Assembly: GCA_052144935.1 (NCBI GenBank)
Contig: JBKQPR010000010.1
Span: 1 to 43,872, forward strand
DNA: 43,872 bases
Direction: 5' to 3'
Source: JOPF133 sp052144935
GTDB taxonomy: Bacteria > Acidobacteriota > Terriglobia > Bryobacterales > Bryobacteraceae
In this document: positions 8,884 to 20,316 of the stretch, in pieces
Position numbering within the stretch: the stretch's first letter is position 1
Layout: every line of letters starts with the position of its first letter
Notes under the pieces: model-generated
The model's input: the letters and a program-made list of their open reading frames with translations, nothing else
What the model was told of the DNA's origin: nothing
Database searches by the model: none
Made by a program: the position numbers and the translations under genes

Positions 8884-8961
8884 TTGACCTCCGGACCCCG
8901 CCGCTGTTCGGTTACGGTTATTCCGAAGCTTCTTAGGGTCACCATGAAGCCGCCGTGCAAG

Positions 8962-9918
8962 TCAGAAACGTTCCATTTCGTGTCCGTAGATGAGTTTTAC
9001 GCTCGGATAAGCTCTCGCGAAGGCGCGCAGTCGTTCCAGGCTTACGCGGCCGCGAGCGGTTCCGGCGTCATTCCAGCCACGTGGTCCGACGCCGGTCTTG
9101 AAAGCCCAGGCGAAGTGGCTTGCATCGCCGGTCAGTAGAACTGGCGTGGCGCTGTCGATTAGAAACGCCATGTCGTCGTCGGTATGACCGGGCGCGGAGA
9201 TGGCCCAAAAGGATCCATCACCAAGCAGATCTACACACGGCCCGAGGGGAGGCATTGAAGGCGCGGCCAGAAAATCGATGCCGAAAAACTTCGCATTGGC
9301 TTGAAAGTGATTCGCGACGGCGGCGCGCGCCAAGAAGCTGGCTTCAGCCTTGCCGAAAACAAACTCGGTCTGGGGCCCGAGTGCGGGAACGCCCCCGGTA
9401 TGATCGGGGTGGAGATGGGTGAAGAACACCGCCTTGGGGTGGACGTTCAGGCGCGCGAGCTGTGCCGCCAGGTCCATGCCCGGCTCCTGCCGGTTGGCAA
9501 CTCCGTTGGCCCAATTGAACAACTTCATGGCCTCGGTATAACTGCCGTAGGGTGGATGCTTCGCGAAGGAGTCGTCGAAGCCCGTGTCGATCAGGAAGTC
9601 TCCGAAGCGGGGATGGTGTATCCAATGAACCAACACGGCGAGATCGCGCGGCACATGGTCGCAGTCGGCTTGCCTGGGGCTTGCAGGGTCGAGGTTCAGG
9701 CACGCGTCCATGTGGACAACGCCGGTCTGAAAGGTCGCGAGGGAAATGTCACGCGGATGCGCCAGCACATCGTTCCAGTTTGTGAAAGCAGCGCGAGGAA
9801 CCGGATAAGGCGTGATCTCGAATCGGCGAAATCCGCCGCGCACCAGGTACACAGCCAAAGCGGCAACGACCAGAATCAGAATGGCCGCCGAGAGTAGGAT
9901 GTTCTTGAGAGTCCGCAT
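8962..9918 (-). CDS. Membrane-anchored metallo-beta-lactamase-fold hydrolase
   Basis: The approximately 318-residue protein begins with one hydrophobic anchor (ILLSAAILILVVAALAVYLV), placing the catalytic domain outside the cytoplasmic membrane. The metal-binding motif THLHPDHTGG (HxHxDH), a later SAPGHTDDDMAF histidine, LLTGDASH and the terminal YGHE supply the expected dinuclear zinc ligands. DTGFDDSFAKHPPYG is reminiscent of lactonase-like members, so a lactone or ester substrate is possible. The ATG at 9918 is chosen; a TTG at 9954 would extend the protein by 12 residues. The site before the ATG is weak. It is the first gene of the cluster with the epimerase and DUF2938 genes. Confidence 0.85.
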   Translation of the reverse strand: MRTLKNILLSAAILILVVAALAVYLVRGGFRRFEITPYPVPRAAFTNWNDVLAHPRDISLATFQTGVVHMDACLNLDPASPRQADCDHVPRDLAVLVHWIHHPRFGDFLIDTGFDDSFAKHPPYGSYTEAMKLFNWANGVANRQEPGMDLAAQLARLNVHPKAVFFTHLHPDHTGGVPALGPQTEFVFGKAEASFLARAAVANHFQANAKFFGIDFLAAPSMPPLGPCVDLLGDGSFWAISAPGHTDDDMAFLIDSATPVLLTGDASHFAWAFKTGVGPRGWNDAGTARGRVSLERLRAFARAYPSVKLIYGHEMERF

Positions 9919-10020
9919 GCCGCTAGCAAACCTATCCTTTGGTCCTTGCGCCAAATCCCAGTGACTGGTTTCGTGTGTACTGGAATCGGGTATACGAACG
10001 CGAATCGTTAGCCAGCAAGA

Positions 10021-10332
10021 TCATGAAAGAACTCCGTAAACGACGCTCATCGCCACCAGAAACAAAGGCGGCGCGAAGGGCTTTGGAGTGCGGCCGTTGG
10101 ACTGGCTGAAATTCAGTGAGCCAGCCAGCAGCACAATCGACCCGGCCGCCAGGCCCAAGACGAATTTCGCGATGTCCAGGTACATGGGAAGCAGCCTTTT
10201 GCCAAACTCAGCATGTTTTTCTCACGGGTCGAAGACGACCGGCGTCCCTTTGCTCTTTAAACAGATGATGAGGCATATCAGTGCGAACAGCCCCACCGCC
10301 GTTGCGAGACCGGGAGAGCCTGGAAACAACAT
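10021..10332 (-). pseudogene. Three-helix membrane protein interrupted by an in-frame TGA
   Basis: Reading from an ATG at 10332 gives 36 residues ending in TPVVFDP, then TGA at 10222-10224, then in the same frame 66 further residues to the TGA at 10021. The whole frame reads as one small protein with three hydrophobic segments (LATAVGLFALICLIICL, IAKFVLGLAAGSIVLLAG, PPLFLVAMSVVYGVLS) and a cytoplasmic-type linker after the TGA (EKHAEFGKRLLP). The simplest reading is a CGA (Arg) to TGA nonsense mutation; the second part could also start by itself at the ATG at 10185. I do not recognise the family. Confidence 0.5.
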
Positions 10333-10681
10333 GCATTGAGCATACAGGAAATTTGATCCCTGGCCTTACTCGCCAATCGCCGAGAAGCGACTCGGGAGAC
10401 AAGGCCGCCCTGTCTGACGTCGTCCAGAACCGGCCTTTTGAACCGATAGATCCCCCTGGTCGCGAAGTGCTTACCGAGGTCCCGAACCGGTGCAAAAGCG
10501 TTATGGGCAGGAAGACGGGCATACCGGAGAGTGGACATCGGCGCTCAAAGGCCACTTGGCAGAGAAGTGGGAAGGCCTGGAACGCCGACGCGGCGGTGAG
10601 GCAATGCAGCCCGATCCCGCGGGAGCAATGCGGCTCGCGATTCTGAGTCCTGAGACCCGGCTGAGAGCCGGCGCCACGGTT
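10333..10681. other. Intergenic stretch, nothing recognised
   Basis: About 350 bp between the broken membrane gene and the uvrA stop. Short frames on both strands show no known motif, and no clear terminator hairpin with a U tract was found. Confidence 0.4.
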
Positions 10682-13576
<2,895 letters not shown>

Positions 13577-13727
13577 GGGAGTTGGGGTGAACCTTTATTA
13601 TTTCAGATTTCCAGCGGCCGTGCGCACCGGCGGCTCTCCGCGGGCGCCGCGAGCGCCGTTGGAACCGGAGAAAAAGCGGAAGCCGGCGCGGGTGGGCAGG
13701 CGAAGACCCCGGTCGAGAAGAAAGTCG

Positions 13728-13965
13728 CGAACCGGCAGGCGGGACCAGGGGGCGCCCCGCCTGCGCCAGGGTTGCTATGTCTCCGGCCAGGCAATCCTGC
13801 CCGCCAGGCGGGACCAGGGGGCGCCCCGCCTGCGCCAGGGTTGCTATGTCCCCGAGCAGGCAATGCTGCCGCCAGCCGGGACCAGGGGGCACCCCGCCTG
13901 CGCCAGGTTGCTATGTCTCCGAGCAGGCAATCCTGCCCGCCAGCCGGGACCAGGGGCCACGGCTG
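13728..13965. repeat. Tandem array of a 68-69 bp repeat (about 3.5 units)
   Basis: The block GGGACCAGGGGGCGCCCC is followed by a CGCCTGCGCCAGG segment and a TTGCTATGT segment. It recurs at 13741, 13810, 13878 and, partially, 13946, so the period is 69, 68 and 68 bp. There is no repeat/spacer pattern, so this is not a CRISPR array. Each unit contains the dispersed GC-rich element seen elsewhere. It occupies the approximately 500-bp gap between uvrA and the Tad genes, which holds no recognised gene. Confidence 0.8.
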
Positions 13966-14072
13966 GCGTGCCTCTGCGGGGCGCCCTTGGGGCCCTGAAG
14001 ACGGGTCCACAGCCTGAAAGGCTGGCAGGCATGGCTGCCTTGACTTATGGAATGGATTTCCAACTCAGGACG

Positions 14073-14612
14073 CTAGAACAGGATCGTCTGCTGCGTGAAA
14101 CCGGGAAGCCAGGCGGAGCTAAACTGCACGACGCCGCCACCGGGTGAAGGCACGAACATGGACAAAGCGGAGTTGAACTTATACAGGGCTTGCACTTGGA
14201 TATCGGTTCCCGGAGTATTGTAACTGGCGGGAGGCCATGCAGTGGTATTCGTCAGGCAGTTACTCAGCGTGCAACTGACCGTGGAAGCCACGGTCGCGTG
14301 GTCCGAGGCCAGGGCATTGAAGGTGACAGATACCTGGGAGTTTGGCAGGCCTATCAGGTAGTTGCTCAGCACTTGAGCCGCATTTTCAATCTCAATCGAA
14401 CAGGTATTACCAGGTAGGGAGCAGTCCGACCCATGCACCGCGATATAGGCGCCGGTGACTTTGACGGCATATTGAAGAGTGTGATACTGCCACATGCCGA
14501 TGGCCATTTGCATGATCGAAATCCAGACGAACATCAGGGGAATTCCGGTCATCGTAAATTCTAGAATGGCGCTCCCGCGCCGGTTCGTTCGCCTTCTGAT
14601 TGGCTTTGGCAT
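14073..14612 (-). CDS. TadE-like pilus assembly pseudopilin-type protein
   Basis: The 179-residue protein has a basic N-terminus (RRRTNRRGSAILEFTMTGIP) running into a hydrophobic helix (LMFVWISIMQMAIGMW), the arrangement of TadE-like proteins with a glutamate near position 5 of the helix. The C-terminal part is extracytoplasmic, with four cysteines that may form disulfides. TadE-type proteins are minor pseudopilins of Tad/Flp pilus systems. It is the third of three consecutive minus-strand Tad-type genes; only 2 nt separate it from the gene upstream. The ATG at 14612 places the charged segment directly before the helix. Confidence 0.75.
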   Translation of the reverse strand: MPKPIRRRTNRRGSAILEFTMTGIPLMFVWISIMQMAIGMWQYHTLQYAVKVTGAYIAVHGSDCSLPGNTCSIEIENAAQVLSNYLIGLPNSQVSVTFNALASDHATVASTVSCTLSNCLTNTTAWPPASYNTPGTDIQVQALYKFNSALSMFVPSPGGGVVQFSSAWLPGFTQQTILF

Positions 14613-14614
14613 AT

Positions 14615-15064
14615 TCAACTCCGCAGACGGAACTGGGCCGTGTAGGAAATCCAGAACTGTTGTCGCAAAAGCCCGGGAATGGGAATCAGGCTCAGGGTTT
14701 GGTAAGTCACAGTGACCTGGGACGCGGGCTGCCCGTCGGCGCCGGTGACCGAGGAAGCGGTCACAATCAGCGGAGTCGACGTGCAAGTGGTGGTGGCGGA
14801 CACGTTGCTCGCAACCTTCAATTCGCTTCGCGCATAAATGCAAGCGGTAGTCTGGTCGGCGGCCGTCGAGGAACTTGTGGATGTGTACAGCGCGGCCGAA
14901 CGGGCGGCCGACTGGGTGGAGATCAGCGCATGGGAATAGAAGCCCCAGTCAAACGCCCCCACAAACAGGAAGATGTACCAGGGAAGAAGCAGCGCCATTT
15001 CCAGGGCGCTGCCGCCCCGGCGGCGATTGCGCGCCTTCGAACCGGTCTGAACGGAGTAAGACAT
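14615..15064 (-). CDS. TadE-like pilus assembly protein
   Basis: The 149-residue protein begins with a basic leader (SKARNRRRGGSALEMALLLP) and a hydrophobic helix (WYIFLFVGAFDWGFYSHAL), matching TadE. The glutamate after GSALE is in the position of the pseudopilin Glu5. The rest is a Ser/Thr-rich periplasmic domain with a pair of cysteines. The ATG at 15064 follows GGGAG by about 10 nt; the GTG at 15100 would extend it but has no site. It lies between the TadG-like and the second TadE-like gene, so the three probably form one operon. Confidence 0.75.
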   Translation of the reverse strand: MSYSVQTGSKARNRRRGGSALEMALLLPWYIFLFVGAFDWGFYSHALISTQSAARSAALYTSTSSSTAADQTTACIYARSELKVASNVSATTTCTSTPLIVTASSVTGADGQPASQVTVTYQTLSLIPIPGLLRQQFWISYTAQFRLRS

Positions 15065-15096
15065 AATTGGATGCTCCCTATTTCGATTGACAATCC

Positions 15097-16368
15097 TCAC
15101 TGGATGAACCCGATGCTGCTTGCCGACGTGTACGAAGTCTGGGCGGCGCCGTTGACGGTCAAGGTGCCTCCACTGATCGAGATGGTCTTTATCACAAAGG
15201 TCACGTTGGTGTAGGTGCCTCCCGAAAAGCTAAAGCCGGAGTCGATCGCGTAAACCGCGCCGCTGTAGGTTTGGGTCCCTCCGCTGAAGCTCACACCACT
15301 GGAATTGGTGCGCGATTGAAAAAGGAGGATTCCCTGCCACGTCCCGCTGGTGGGGGCATTCAGAGTGATGGTGCCGCCGCTCATGTCGAAGGACCCCCCC
15401 TCGTTGTAGAAGGTTACGCCGCCGCCGCTGCTCTGTATCGCGCCGCCGGCCACACTGATCCCATCTTCCAGATAATACAAACCGGGATTAAGGGTGAGCG
15501 TGCCGCCGCTAACGCTGATTGCCCCACAGTAAGTTCCGGGACTGATTGTTTGGGTGCCGCTCGAGAGGCTTACGCCGCCGATGCAAGACCCCGCGGTGGG
15601 CGCAGTCATCGACAAGAATGGGTCGCTCGGGAGGCTCGCCCCTAAGATGGGAGCTGGGGTAATCGTGCCGCCGCTGTGCGTCCACTGTCCCACAATATTG
15701 GTCTTAGCGGTTCCACTGGTGGTGATCGCTCCGCCGCTCGAATCGATCGCCGCGGCGCCGTTGGAGGCGACGTAAACGCCGCAGTTGCTGGTGATGCCGC
15801 CGCCGCTCATGCTGATGTCGGTCCCGGTGAGGCCCATCACGTAAAGACAACCGTCGCCGCCCCCTCCTCCCCCAAAGACGGCGGCCGTCGAGTTCGCCGA
15901 GACATTGGCCCATTGTTGCCCAAGCACGGCGAGAAACGTCAGGGGCAGTTTTTGCGATACCGTGGCGCTGATCCAGTAGGACGGGGAGGTCCCCGAAATT
16001 GGCGGAGCCGTCGTGTTCGCCGCGATCATAACGGTCTGATTTCCGCTCTTCGCGCCGTTGGTAAACCCGTTCTGCGCGGCATATAAACAGGCGGCCTGAA
16101 TCGGGTTGGTCGGAGTGGTCAGAGAAGAGGGACAGGCTGTGGCCGCCTGGCAGGTGACGCCAGAGCCGCAAGTGAAGTTCGACGCGCTTTTTGCCGCCAT
16201 AATGCCGGCGATGGCCGCCGATTGCGCCGCAGTCTGCGCGGCTTCCTTTACCATTTGGTCATAGCCGGCATCCACCACCAACCCGATCATCCCCAGCACC
16301 GGGACCATTGAGATCGTAGCGAAGAGAGCCGTTTGCCCGCGCTGGCTAGCTTTCGATTTAGCTTTCAT
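15097..16368 (-). CDS. TadG-like protein with a Gly/Ser repeat passenger domain
   Basis: The 423-residue protein begins like TadG: a basic leader, QRGQTALFATISMVPVLGMI with a single membrane helix, then VDAGYDQMVKEAAQTAAQSA, the VDxG...AQ.AADAAALAG-type segment seen after the helix in TadG. From about residue 190 the chain is built of SGG-containing strands recurring every 15-25 residues (SMSGGGITS, DSSGGAITT, SHSGGTITP, SVSGGTLTL, SFSGGTQTY), suggesting a beta-helix or stalk. The ATG at 16368 has AGGA 6 nt upstream. It is the first gene of the Tad-type trio. No TadA ATPase or TadBC platform genes are present in the window. Confidence 0.75.
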   Translation of the reverse strand: MKAKSKASQRGQTALFATISMVPVLGMIGLVVDAGYDQMVKEAAQTAAQSAAIAGIMAAKSASNFTCGSGVTCQAATACPSSLTTPTNPIQAACLYAAQNGFTNGAKSGNQTVMIAANTTAPPISGTSPSYWISATVSQKLPLTFLAVLGQQWANVSANSTAAVFGGGGGGDGCLYVMGLTGTDISMSGGGITSNCGVYVASNGAAAIDSSGGAITTSGTAKTNIVGQWTHSGGTITPAPILGASLPSDPFLSMTAPTAGSCIGGVSLSSGTQTISPGTYCGAISVSGGTLTLNPGLYYLEDGISVAGGAIQSSGGGVTFYNEGGSFDMSGGTITLNAPTSGTWQGILLFQSRTNSSGVSFSGGTQTYSGAVYAIDSGFSFSGGTYTNVTFVIKTISISGGTLTVNGAAQTSYTSASSIGFIQ

Positions 16369-16430
16369 AGCAATTCCTGCGGCGATACACCCTAATAACG
16401 TTTTCAAGATACGACTGCGACAGCGCCGAA

Positions 16431-16454
16431 AACAGCTATCAATAGATAACAGTT
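16431..16454. promoter_or_regulatory. Imperfect inverted repeat upstream of the Tad-type operon
   Basis: AACAGCTATC-aata-GATAACAGTT has 8 of 10 arm bases paired and lies 63 nt upstream of the tadG-like start in a locally AT-rich stretch. It is a plausible operator or promoter-proximal site. Confidence 0.35.
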
Positions 16455-16580
16455 ATCGAAGGATAAGGGTGGGGTAGGTACCGGTAAAATGCGGTTGGTT
16501 GACCCAATTCCATGACCGCGAAACTCGGCTCCGGTGGGGAACGACCCCTCGCTTGCGGGGTTTCCTTGGGGGCGCGCCCC

Positions 16581-16600
16581 GGCGTGCCCCCTGGATCCCG
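16581..16600. repeat. Dispersed GC-rich repeat, intergenic copy
   Basis: GGCGTGCCCCCTGGATCCCG fits the window consensus, adjacent to a GGGGCGCGCCCC palindrome at about 16569-16580. Confidence 0.4.
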
Positions 16601-16655
16601 CGGTTCGGCGCCACGGGAATGCAGAGGCCGGCCATACGCTGTACAATCGGATTAG

Positions 16656-17093
16656 ATGCGCTTGAGTGTCTGTGTGTTGGGGATTCTGGGGGCGGCGGCT
16701 CTGGGGACCGTTCTGGGGGCCGCGGATGGGCAGCCTGCGCCCGCCGGGGGTGTGGTGCGCGGCAAGCTGCTAGTCCATGACGGGCAGCCCGCGGAAGTGG
16801 AAACCGCCGGGCACAAAATCGTCAAGCTGGATGGCGACGAATCCACGCGCAAGGTTCTGGGCGACAGCCGGCTCAACGGCTTCCAGGTGGAAGCGCACGG
16901 CCATTTCACGGCGCCCGACCGATTCCTGATCGACCCGATCCACACGCACGCCCTGCTGGTACGCCAGGGCGGGAAACTAAAGCTGGTCACGTACTGGTGC
17001 GACATCTGCTCGATCCGCGCTTACACGCCCGGCCCGTGCGTGTGTTGCCAGCGCGAGACGACCCTGGATCTTCGCGATCCGGACCAGCCATGA
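16656..17093 (+). CDS. Exported small protein with CxxC and CxCC motifs
   Basis: The 145-residue protein has a signal peptide (LSVCVLGILGAAALGTVLGA) and a soluble domain ending in WCDICSIRAYTPGPCVCCQ, two closely spaced cysteine pairs suited to metal binding or disulfides. The central segment (GKLLVHDGQPAEVETAGHK, LDGDESTRKVLGDSRL) reads like a small beta domain. I do not recognise a named family. Its TGA overlaps the ATG of the aldose epimerase gene (ATGA), so the two are co-translated. Export suggests a periplasmic role. Confidence 0.65.
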   Translation: MRLSVCVLGILGAAALGTVLGAADGQPAPAGGVVRGKLLVHDGQPAEVETAGHKIVKLDGDESTRKVLGDSRLNGFQVEAHGHFTAPDRFLIDPIHTHALLVRQGGKLKLVTYWCDICSIRAYTPGPCVCCQRETTLDLRDPDQP

Positions 17094-18133
17094 AAGCGGC
17101 GACGTTCGCCTTGCTTCTGCCACTTATGATGCCCGTGACCACCCCAGCCGCCAACTATACCGCCCGCAAGACCGTCGTGGACGGTGTCGAGGTAGTCGAG
17201 CTTGCCGACGCCGCGCGCCATGCCGAAGTTTCCATCGCCACGTCGATCGGCAACATGGCCTACGAGTTCAAAGTGGCGGGCAAGAATTTCCTGTGGTTTC
17301 CGTATCACAGCCCGGCGGAAATGAAGGAAGACCCGCGCTTCTGCTGCGTGCCTTTTCTGGCGCCGTGGGCCAATCGCCTGGACCAGGACGGCTTCTGGGC
17401 CAACGGCCGGAAATACCTGCTGAACCCCGACCTGGGCAACCTGCGCCGCGACAACCATCAGAAGCCCATTCACGGACTGCTCAGCTTCTCCCCGGACTGG
17501 AAAGTGACGGCGGCGGACGCCGACGCGCAATCCGCCTGGGCTACCAGCCGTCTGGAGTTCTGGAAGCATCCCGAGCTGATGGCCCAGTTCCCGTTCGCCC
17601 ACACGATCTCGATGACCTACCGCCTGCGGGACGGCGAGCTGAACGTGGAGACCACCATCGAAAACCTCTCGGGCGAGGCCATGCCGGTGGCCATCGGATT
17701 CCACCCGTATTTTCAATTGCACGACTCGCCGCGCGATCAGTGGAAGGTACACCTGGCCGCGCGCGACCACATGACACTGAGCAACCTGCTGATTCCCACC
17801 GGCGAGAGCAAACCGGTAGAGTTCGCCGATCCGCACCCGCTGCGCGTTTCGCAGCTCGACGATGTTTTCACCAACCTGATCCTCGGCCCGGATGGCCGGG
17901 CGCGGTTCTGGGTGGAGGGAGTCAAGGAGCGAGTTACCGTGACTTACGGGCCGAAGTACACGGTGGCGGTGGTGTACGCCCCGGCCACAGGCGCATTCAT
18001 CTGTTTCGAACCCATGGCGGCGATCACCGATGCCTTCAACCTGGCGCACGCGGGCGTGTACAAAGAGCTGCAGAGCGTTCCCGCGGGCGGGCAGTGGAAG
18101 GAGAGTTTTTCGATTGCGGTGACGGGGATGTAA
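17090..18133 (+). CDS. Exported aldose 1-epimerase (galactose mutarotase family)
   Basis: The 347-residue protein has a short signal peptide (MKAATFALLLPLMMPVTTPA) and the beta-sandwich of the GalM family. Conserved landmarks are HQKPIHGLLSF (first catalytic histidine), AIGFHPYFQL (second histidine, as in the NHxYFNL motif) and ICFEPMAAITDAFN (the catalytic glutamate region). The reaction is interconversion of alpha and beta anomers of an aldose; the sugar is not predictable. The start overlaps the TGA of the cysteine-motif gene. A bidirectional terminator-like hairpin follows its stop. Confidence 0.88.
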   Translation: MKAATFALLLPLMMPVTTPAANYTARKTVVDGVEVVELADAARHAEVSIATSIGNMAYEFKVAGKNFLWFPYHSPAEMKEDPRFCCVPFLAPWANRLDQDGFWANGRKYLLNPDLGNLRRDNHQKPIHGLLSFSPDWKVTAADADAQSAWATSRLEFWKHPELMAQFPFAHTISMTYRLRDGELNVETTIENLSGEAMPVAIGFHPYFQLHDSPRDQWKVHLAARDHMTLSNLLIPTGESKPVEFADPHPLRVSQLDDVFTNLILGPDGRARFWVEGVKERVTVTYGPKYTVAVVYAPATGAFICFEPMAAITDAFNLAHAGVYKELQSVPAGGQWKESFSIAVTGM

Positions 18134-18163
18134 GGCAAGAATAATTGGCCAATATTCTTTGCC
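18134..18163. terminator. Bidirectional terminator-like hairpin between convergent genes
   Basis: GGCAAGAATAATTGG and CCAATATTCTTTGCC form an almost perfect stem with one offset A bulge on each side, located between the stops of galM and the TolB-like gene (18133 and 18169). There is no long U tract, but the location suits both genes. Confidence 0.6.
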
Positions 18164-18168
18164 GGATC

Positions 18169-19896
18169 TTACCGGAAATTCTCCACCTGCACTAAGTTGG
18201 TTTCGCTCTGATCCACCTTGGGATATAGTACGCGCTTGCCGTCCGGCGAGATGGAATAAGTCCCCGCCGGCCCGGCGCCTTTCATGCGGAATACGATGGC
18301 GCTTTTCTTGGATGCGAAGTCGAAGAACGAGACCACCGTCGCGCGCGAGCTGCGCTCCCATTCCAGGTAATAGAGGCCTTTGCGGGTGGGCTGGAGAGTG
18401 GTCCAGATCAGATCGTGCTCGGGGACGATGGCCTCTTCCTCTTCCCCGCCCCCCACCGGCACGCGCCAGATGCTGCGGCGCATGCGGAAGTAGATGAATT
18501 TGCCATCGGCCGATTCCACCGGCTGCGCGCCGCCCATCTGCTTGCCGAGCGGCTCCGGATTGCCGCCCGATGCGGTGGCCTTCCAAATCTGTGCGCGCGA
18601 CTGGAAGTAGATCCGCTTCCCATCGTGCGACCACGAGGCGTTGCTGCCGCCCAGCACCACGCGCACGGGTTTGGCGCCCGGCTCCGCGGGCACGGTGTAC
18701 AGGTCCGAGCCGCGATCTCCGCTGGCGTCGAACAACAGCGCGTCGCCGGCGGGCGACCAGCGCAGCCGCCCCACGTGCGGGCCATTCAGTTTGGTCACTT
18801 GCACGCGGTTGCCTCCATCCGCGTCGTAAACGTAGATCTCCTCCGCCCCGGTCTGGTCGGAAACGTCCGCGATGCGTTTTCCGTCGGGTGAATACACGGG
18901 CGAGGACTCGTTGCCGGCCGAGCGGATCACAGGCCGTTCCTCCGGCGCTCCCTGGACCTCCAGGTTGGCCTGCCAGATGGCCGAAGAAGAAGGCGTATCG
19001 GCGTACACAAGATGGTTGCCCGCGGCGGCCACAGCCGGGTATTGCGCCCGGCTGCCGGCGATGGCGATATCGCGCGGGCTGCCGCCGAAGGCCGCCACAC
19101 GCCAGATACGCCATTTGCCGACGCGGTTGGAGGCGTATACGATGTCGCGCCCGTCGGGCATCCAGGAGATGCCGCGGATGGAGCGGTCGTCGAAGGTCAA
19201 GCGGCGGACCCCCCGGCCGGCCAGGTCGCTGAGCCAGATATCCGCGCCCTCAGGGCCAGTGCCGCGGATGAAAGCCAGGGTGGCGCCGTCCGGGGAAACC
19301 GCGGGCGTGGAATCGCCCTCCGAGCCATCCGGCGGATTGGTGATGCGGGTAACCTTGCCGCCATCGAGCGCGACCACGGCCAGGGCCGGCGGTCCGTTGT
19401 CGCCCGGCTCGACCACGACCAAAGATTTCCCATCCGGCAGCCAGGCGGCCGCGGGGAGTGGTTGCGCCTCGTCGGCGGGGGCGGCGAATTCGGCCACCTT
19501 GCGTTCCTCGCCGCCCTCGGCCGGTGCGACGAGGTACTGCGCGCGGCCCTCGGCGATGCGCAGGAAGGCGATGCGGCTGCCGTCCGGCGACCAGGCGGGG
19601 CTGACGTCGTTTCCGGCGGTGGTCAGAGGGCGGGGCCGATCGGCGGCGGCGGCGCGCACGGAAATGCGAAAGCTCTCCACCTTCGATACGCCCCGGGCGC
19701 TATAGGCCAGGCGCTGGCCGTCCGGAGAATAGGCCGGATAGGCGTTCGTGCCGCCTTCGGTGGAGAGCGCGGTGCGCTTCTGCTCCAGTTGCGGTCCGCT
19801 CACCAGCTTTCCCAGAATGGTCACCACTCCGCCCACCGAGCAGAGGGCAAACGCCAGCAGCACGGCCGGGCGGCGCAGAAACGTGGCAGACGGCAT
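18169..19896 (-). CDS. TolB/PD40-repeat beta-propeller protein, exported
   Basis: The 575-residue protein has one N-terminal hydrophobic segment (PAVLLAFALCSVGGVVTIL), an anchor or signal, followed by repeated PD40 blades: AYPAYSPDGQRLAYS, VSPAWSPDGSRIAFL, TPAVSPDGATLAFIRG, GISWMPDGRDIVYAS, SSPVYSPDGKRIADVS, NASWSHDGKRIYF, and SISPDGKRVLYPK at the end. This is a beta propeller of the TolB/WD40-like type, with no kinase or peptidase domain attached. It probably works outside the cytoplasm in binding or scaffolding. The ATG at 19896 was chosen although its ribosome-binding site is weak; the only upstream alternative is TTG. Confidence 0.75.
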   Translation of the reverse strand: MPSATFLRRPAVLLAFALCSVGGVVTILGKLVSGPQLEQKRTALSTEGGTNAYPAYSPDGQRLAYSARGVSKVESFRISVRAAAADRPRPLTTAGNDVSPAWSPDGSRIAFLRIAEGRAQYLVAPAEGGEERKVAEFAAPADEAQPLPAAAWLPDGKSLVVVEPGDNGPPALAVVALDGGKVTRITNPPDGSEGDSTPAVSPDGATLAFIRGTGPEGADIWLSDLAGRGVRRLTFDDRSIRGISWMPDGRDIVYASNRVGKWRIWRVAAFGGSPRDIAIAGSRAQYPAVAAAGNHLVYADTPSSSAIWQANLEVQGAPEERPVIRSAGNESSPVYSPDGKRIADVSDQTGAEEIYVYDADGGNRVQVTKLNGPHVGRLRWSPAGDALLFDASGDRGSDLYTVPAEPGAKPVRVVLGGSNASWSHDGKRIYFQSRAQIWKATASGGNPEPLGKQMGGAQPVESADGKFIYFRMRRSIWRVPVGGGEEEEAIVPEHDLIWTTLQPTRKGLYYLEWERSSRATVVSFFDFASKKSAIVFRMKGAGPAGTYSISPDGKRVLYPKVDQSETNLVQVENFR

Positions 19897-20000
19897 ATGC
19901 TTCGTATTATCGCAGGATGCTTGCCGAACACTTTCCAGACGCAAGCCGGCGGGCGATTGTTCCCGGAGAACGCGGGGAAGGCGGTGGAACCGGTGAGCTG

Positions 20001-20239
20001 GGGCGGGGCGGGGGTCCGCACCGCGGAGACACGGAGGAAACGGAGGAAGCGCGGAGAAGAGGAGAAGACGGGGGAAGTGAGGAGAAGGGCGGGCGCTTTA
20101 GGGGCGGGGGATCTCATGCCGGGGCGGGGCGGGGGTCCTCACCGCGGAGACACGGAGGAAATGGAGGAAGCGCGGAGAAGAGGAGAAGACGGGGGAAGTG
20201 AGGAGAAGGGCGGGCGCTTTAGTTTAGGGGCGGGGGATC
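20001..20239. repeat. Tandem duplication of a 121-bp block carrying a dispersed GGAGACACGGAGG repeat
   Basis: A purine-rich block starting GGGCGGGGCGGGGGTCC at 20001 recurs at 20122 with few changes and one four-base insertion near its end. Each unit contains CACCGCGGAGACACGGAGG and a GGAAGCGCGGAGAA segment, also present in single copy near 23692-23733. The 420-bp gap between the TolB-like and DUF3108 genes contains only this repeat and no recognised gene. Confidence 0.8.
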
Positions 20240-20316
20240 AACACCCCGCCGGTCCGCGCCGATGTCTGGCGGCCCGGTTTGCGCCTTCCGCGGTGCATCT
20301 GCGAAACTGGCCTTTC

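Noticed and set aside
10222..10224. In-frame TGA as a second selenocysteine codon
   Set aside because: The context is not a redox motif and no clear stem-loop with a loop G follows at the right distance; a nonsense mutation is simpler.
13728..13965. Possible CRISPR array
   Set aside because: The whole 68-69 bp unit repeats; there are no variable spacers between shorter repeats.
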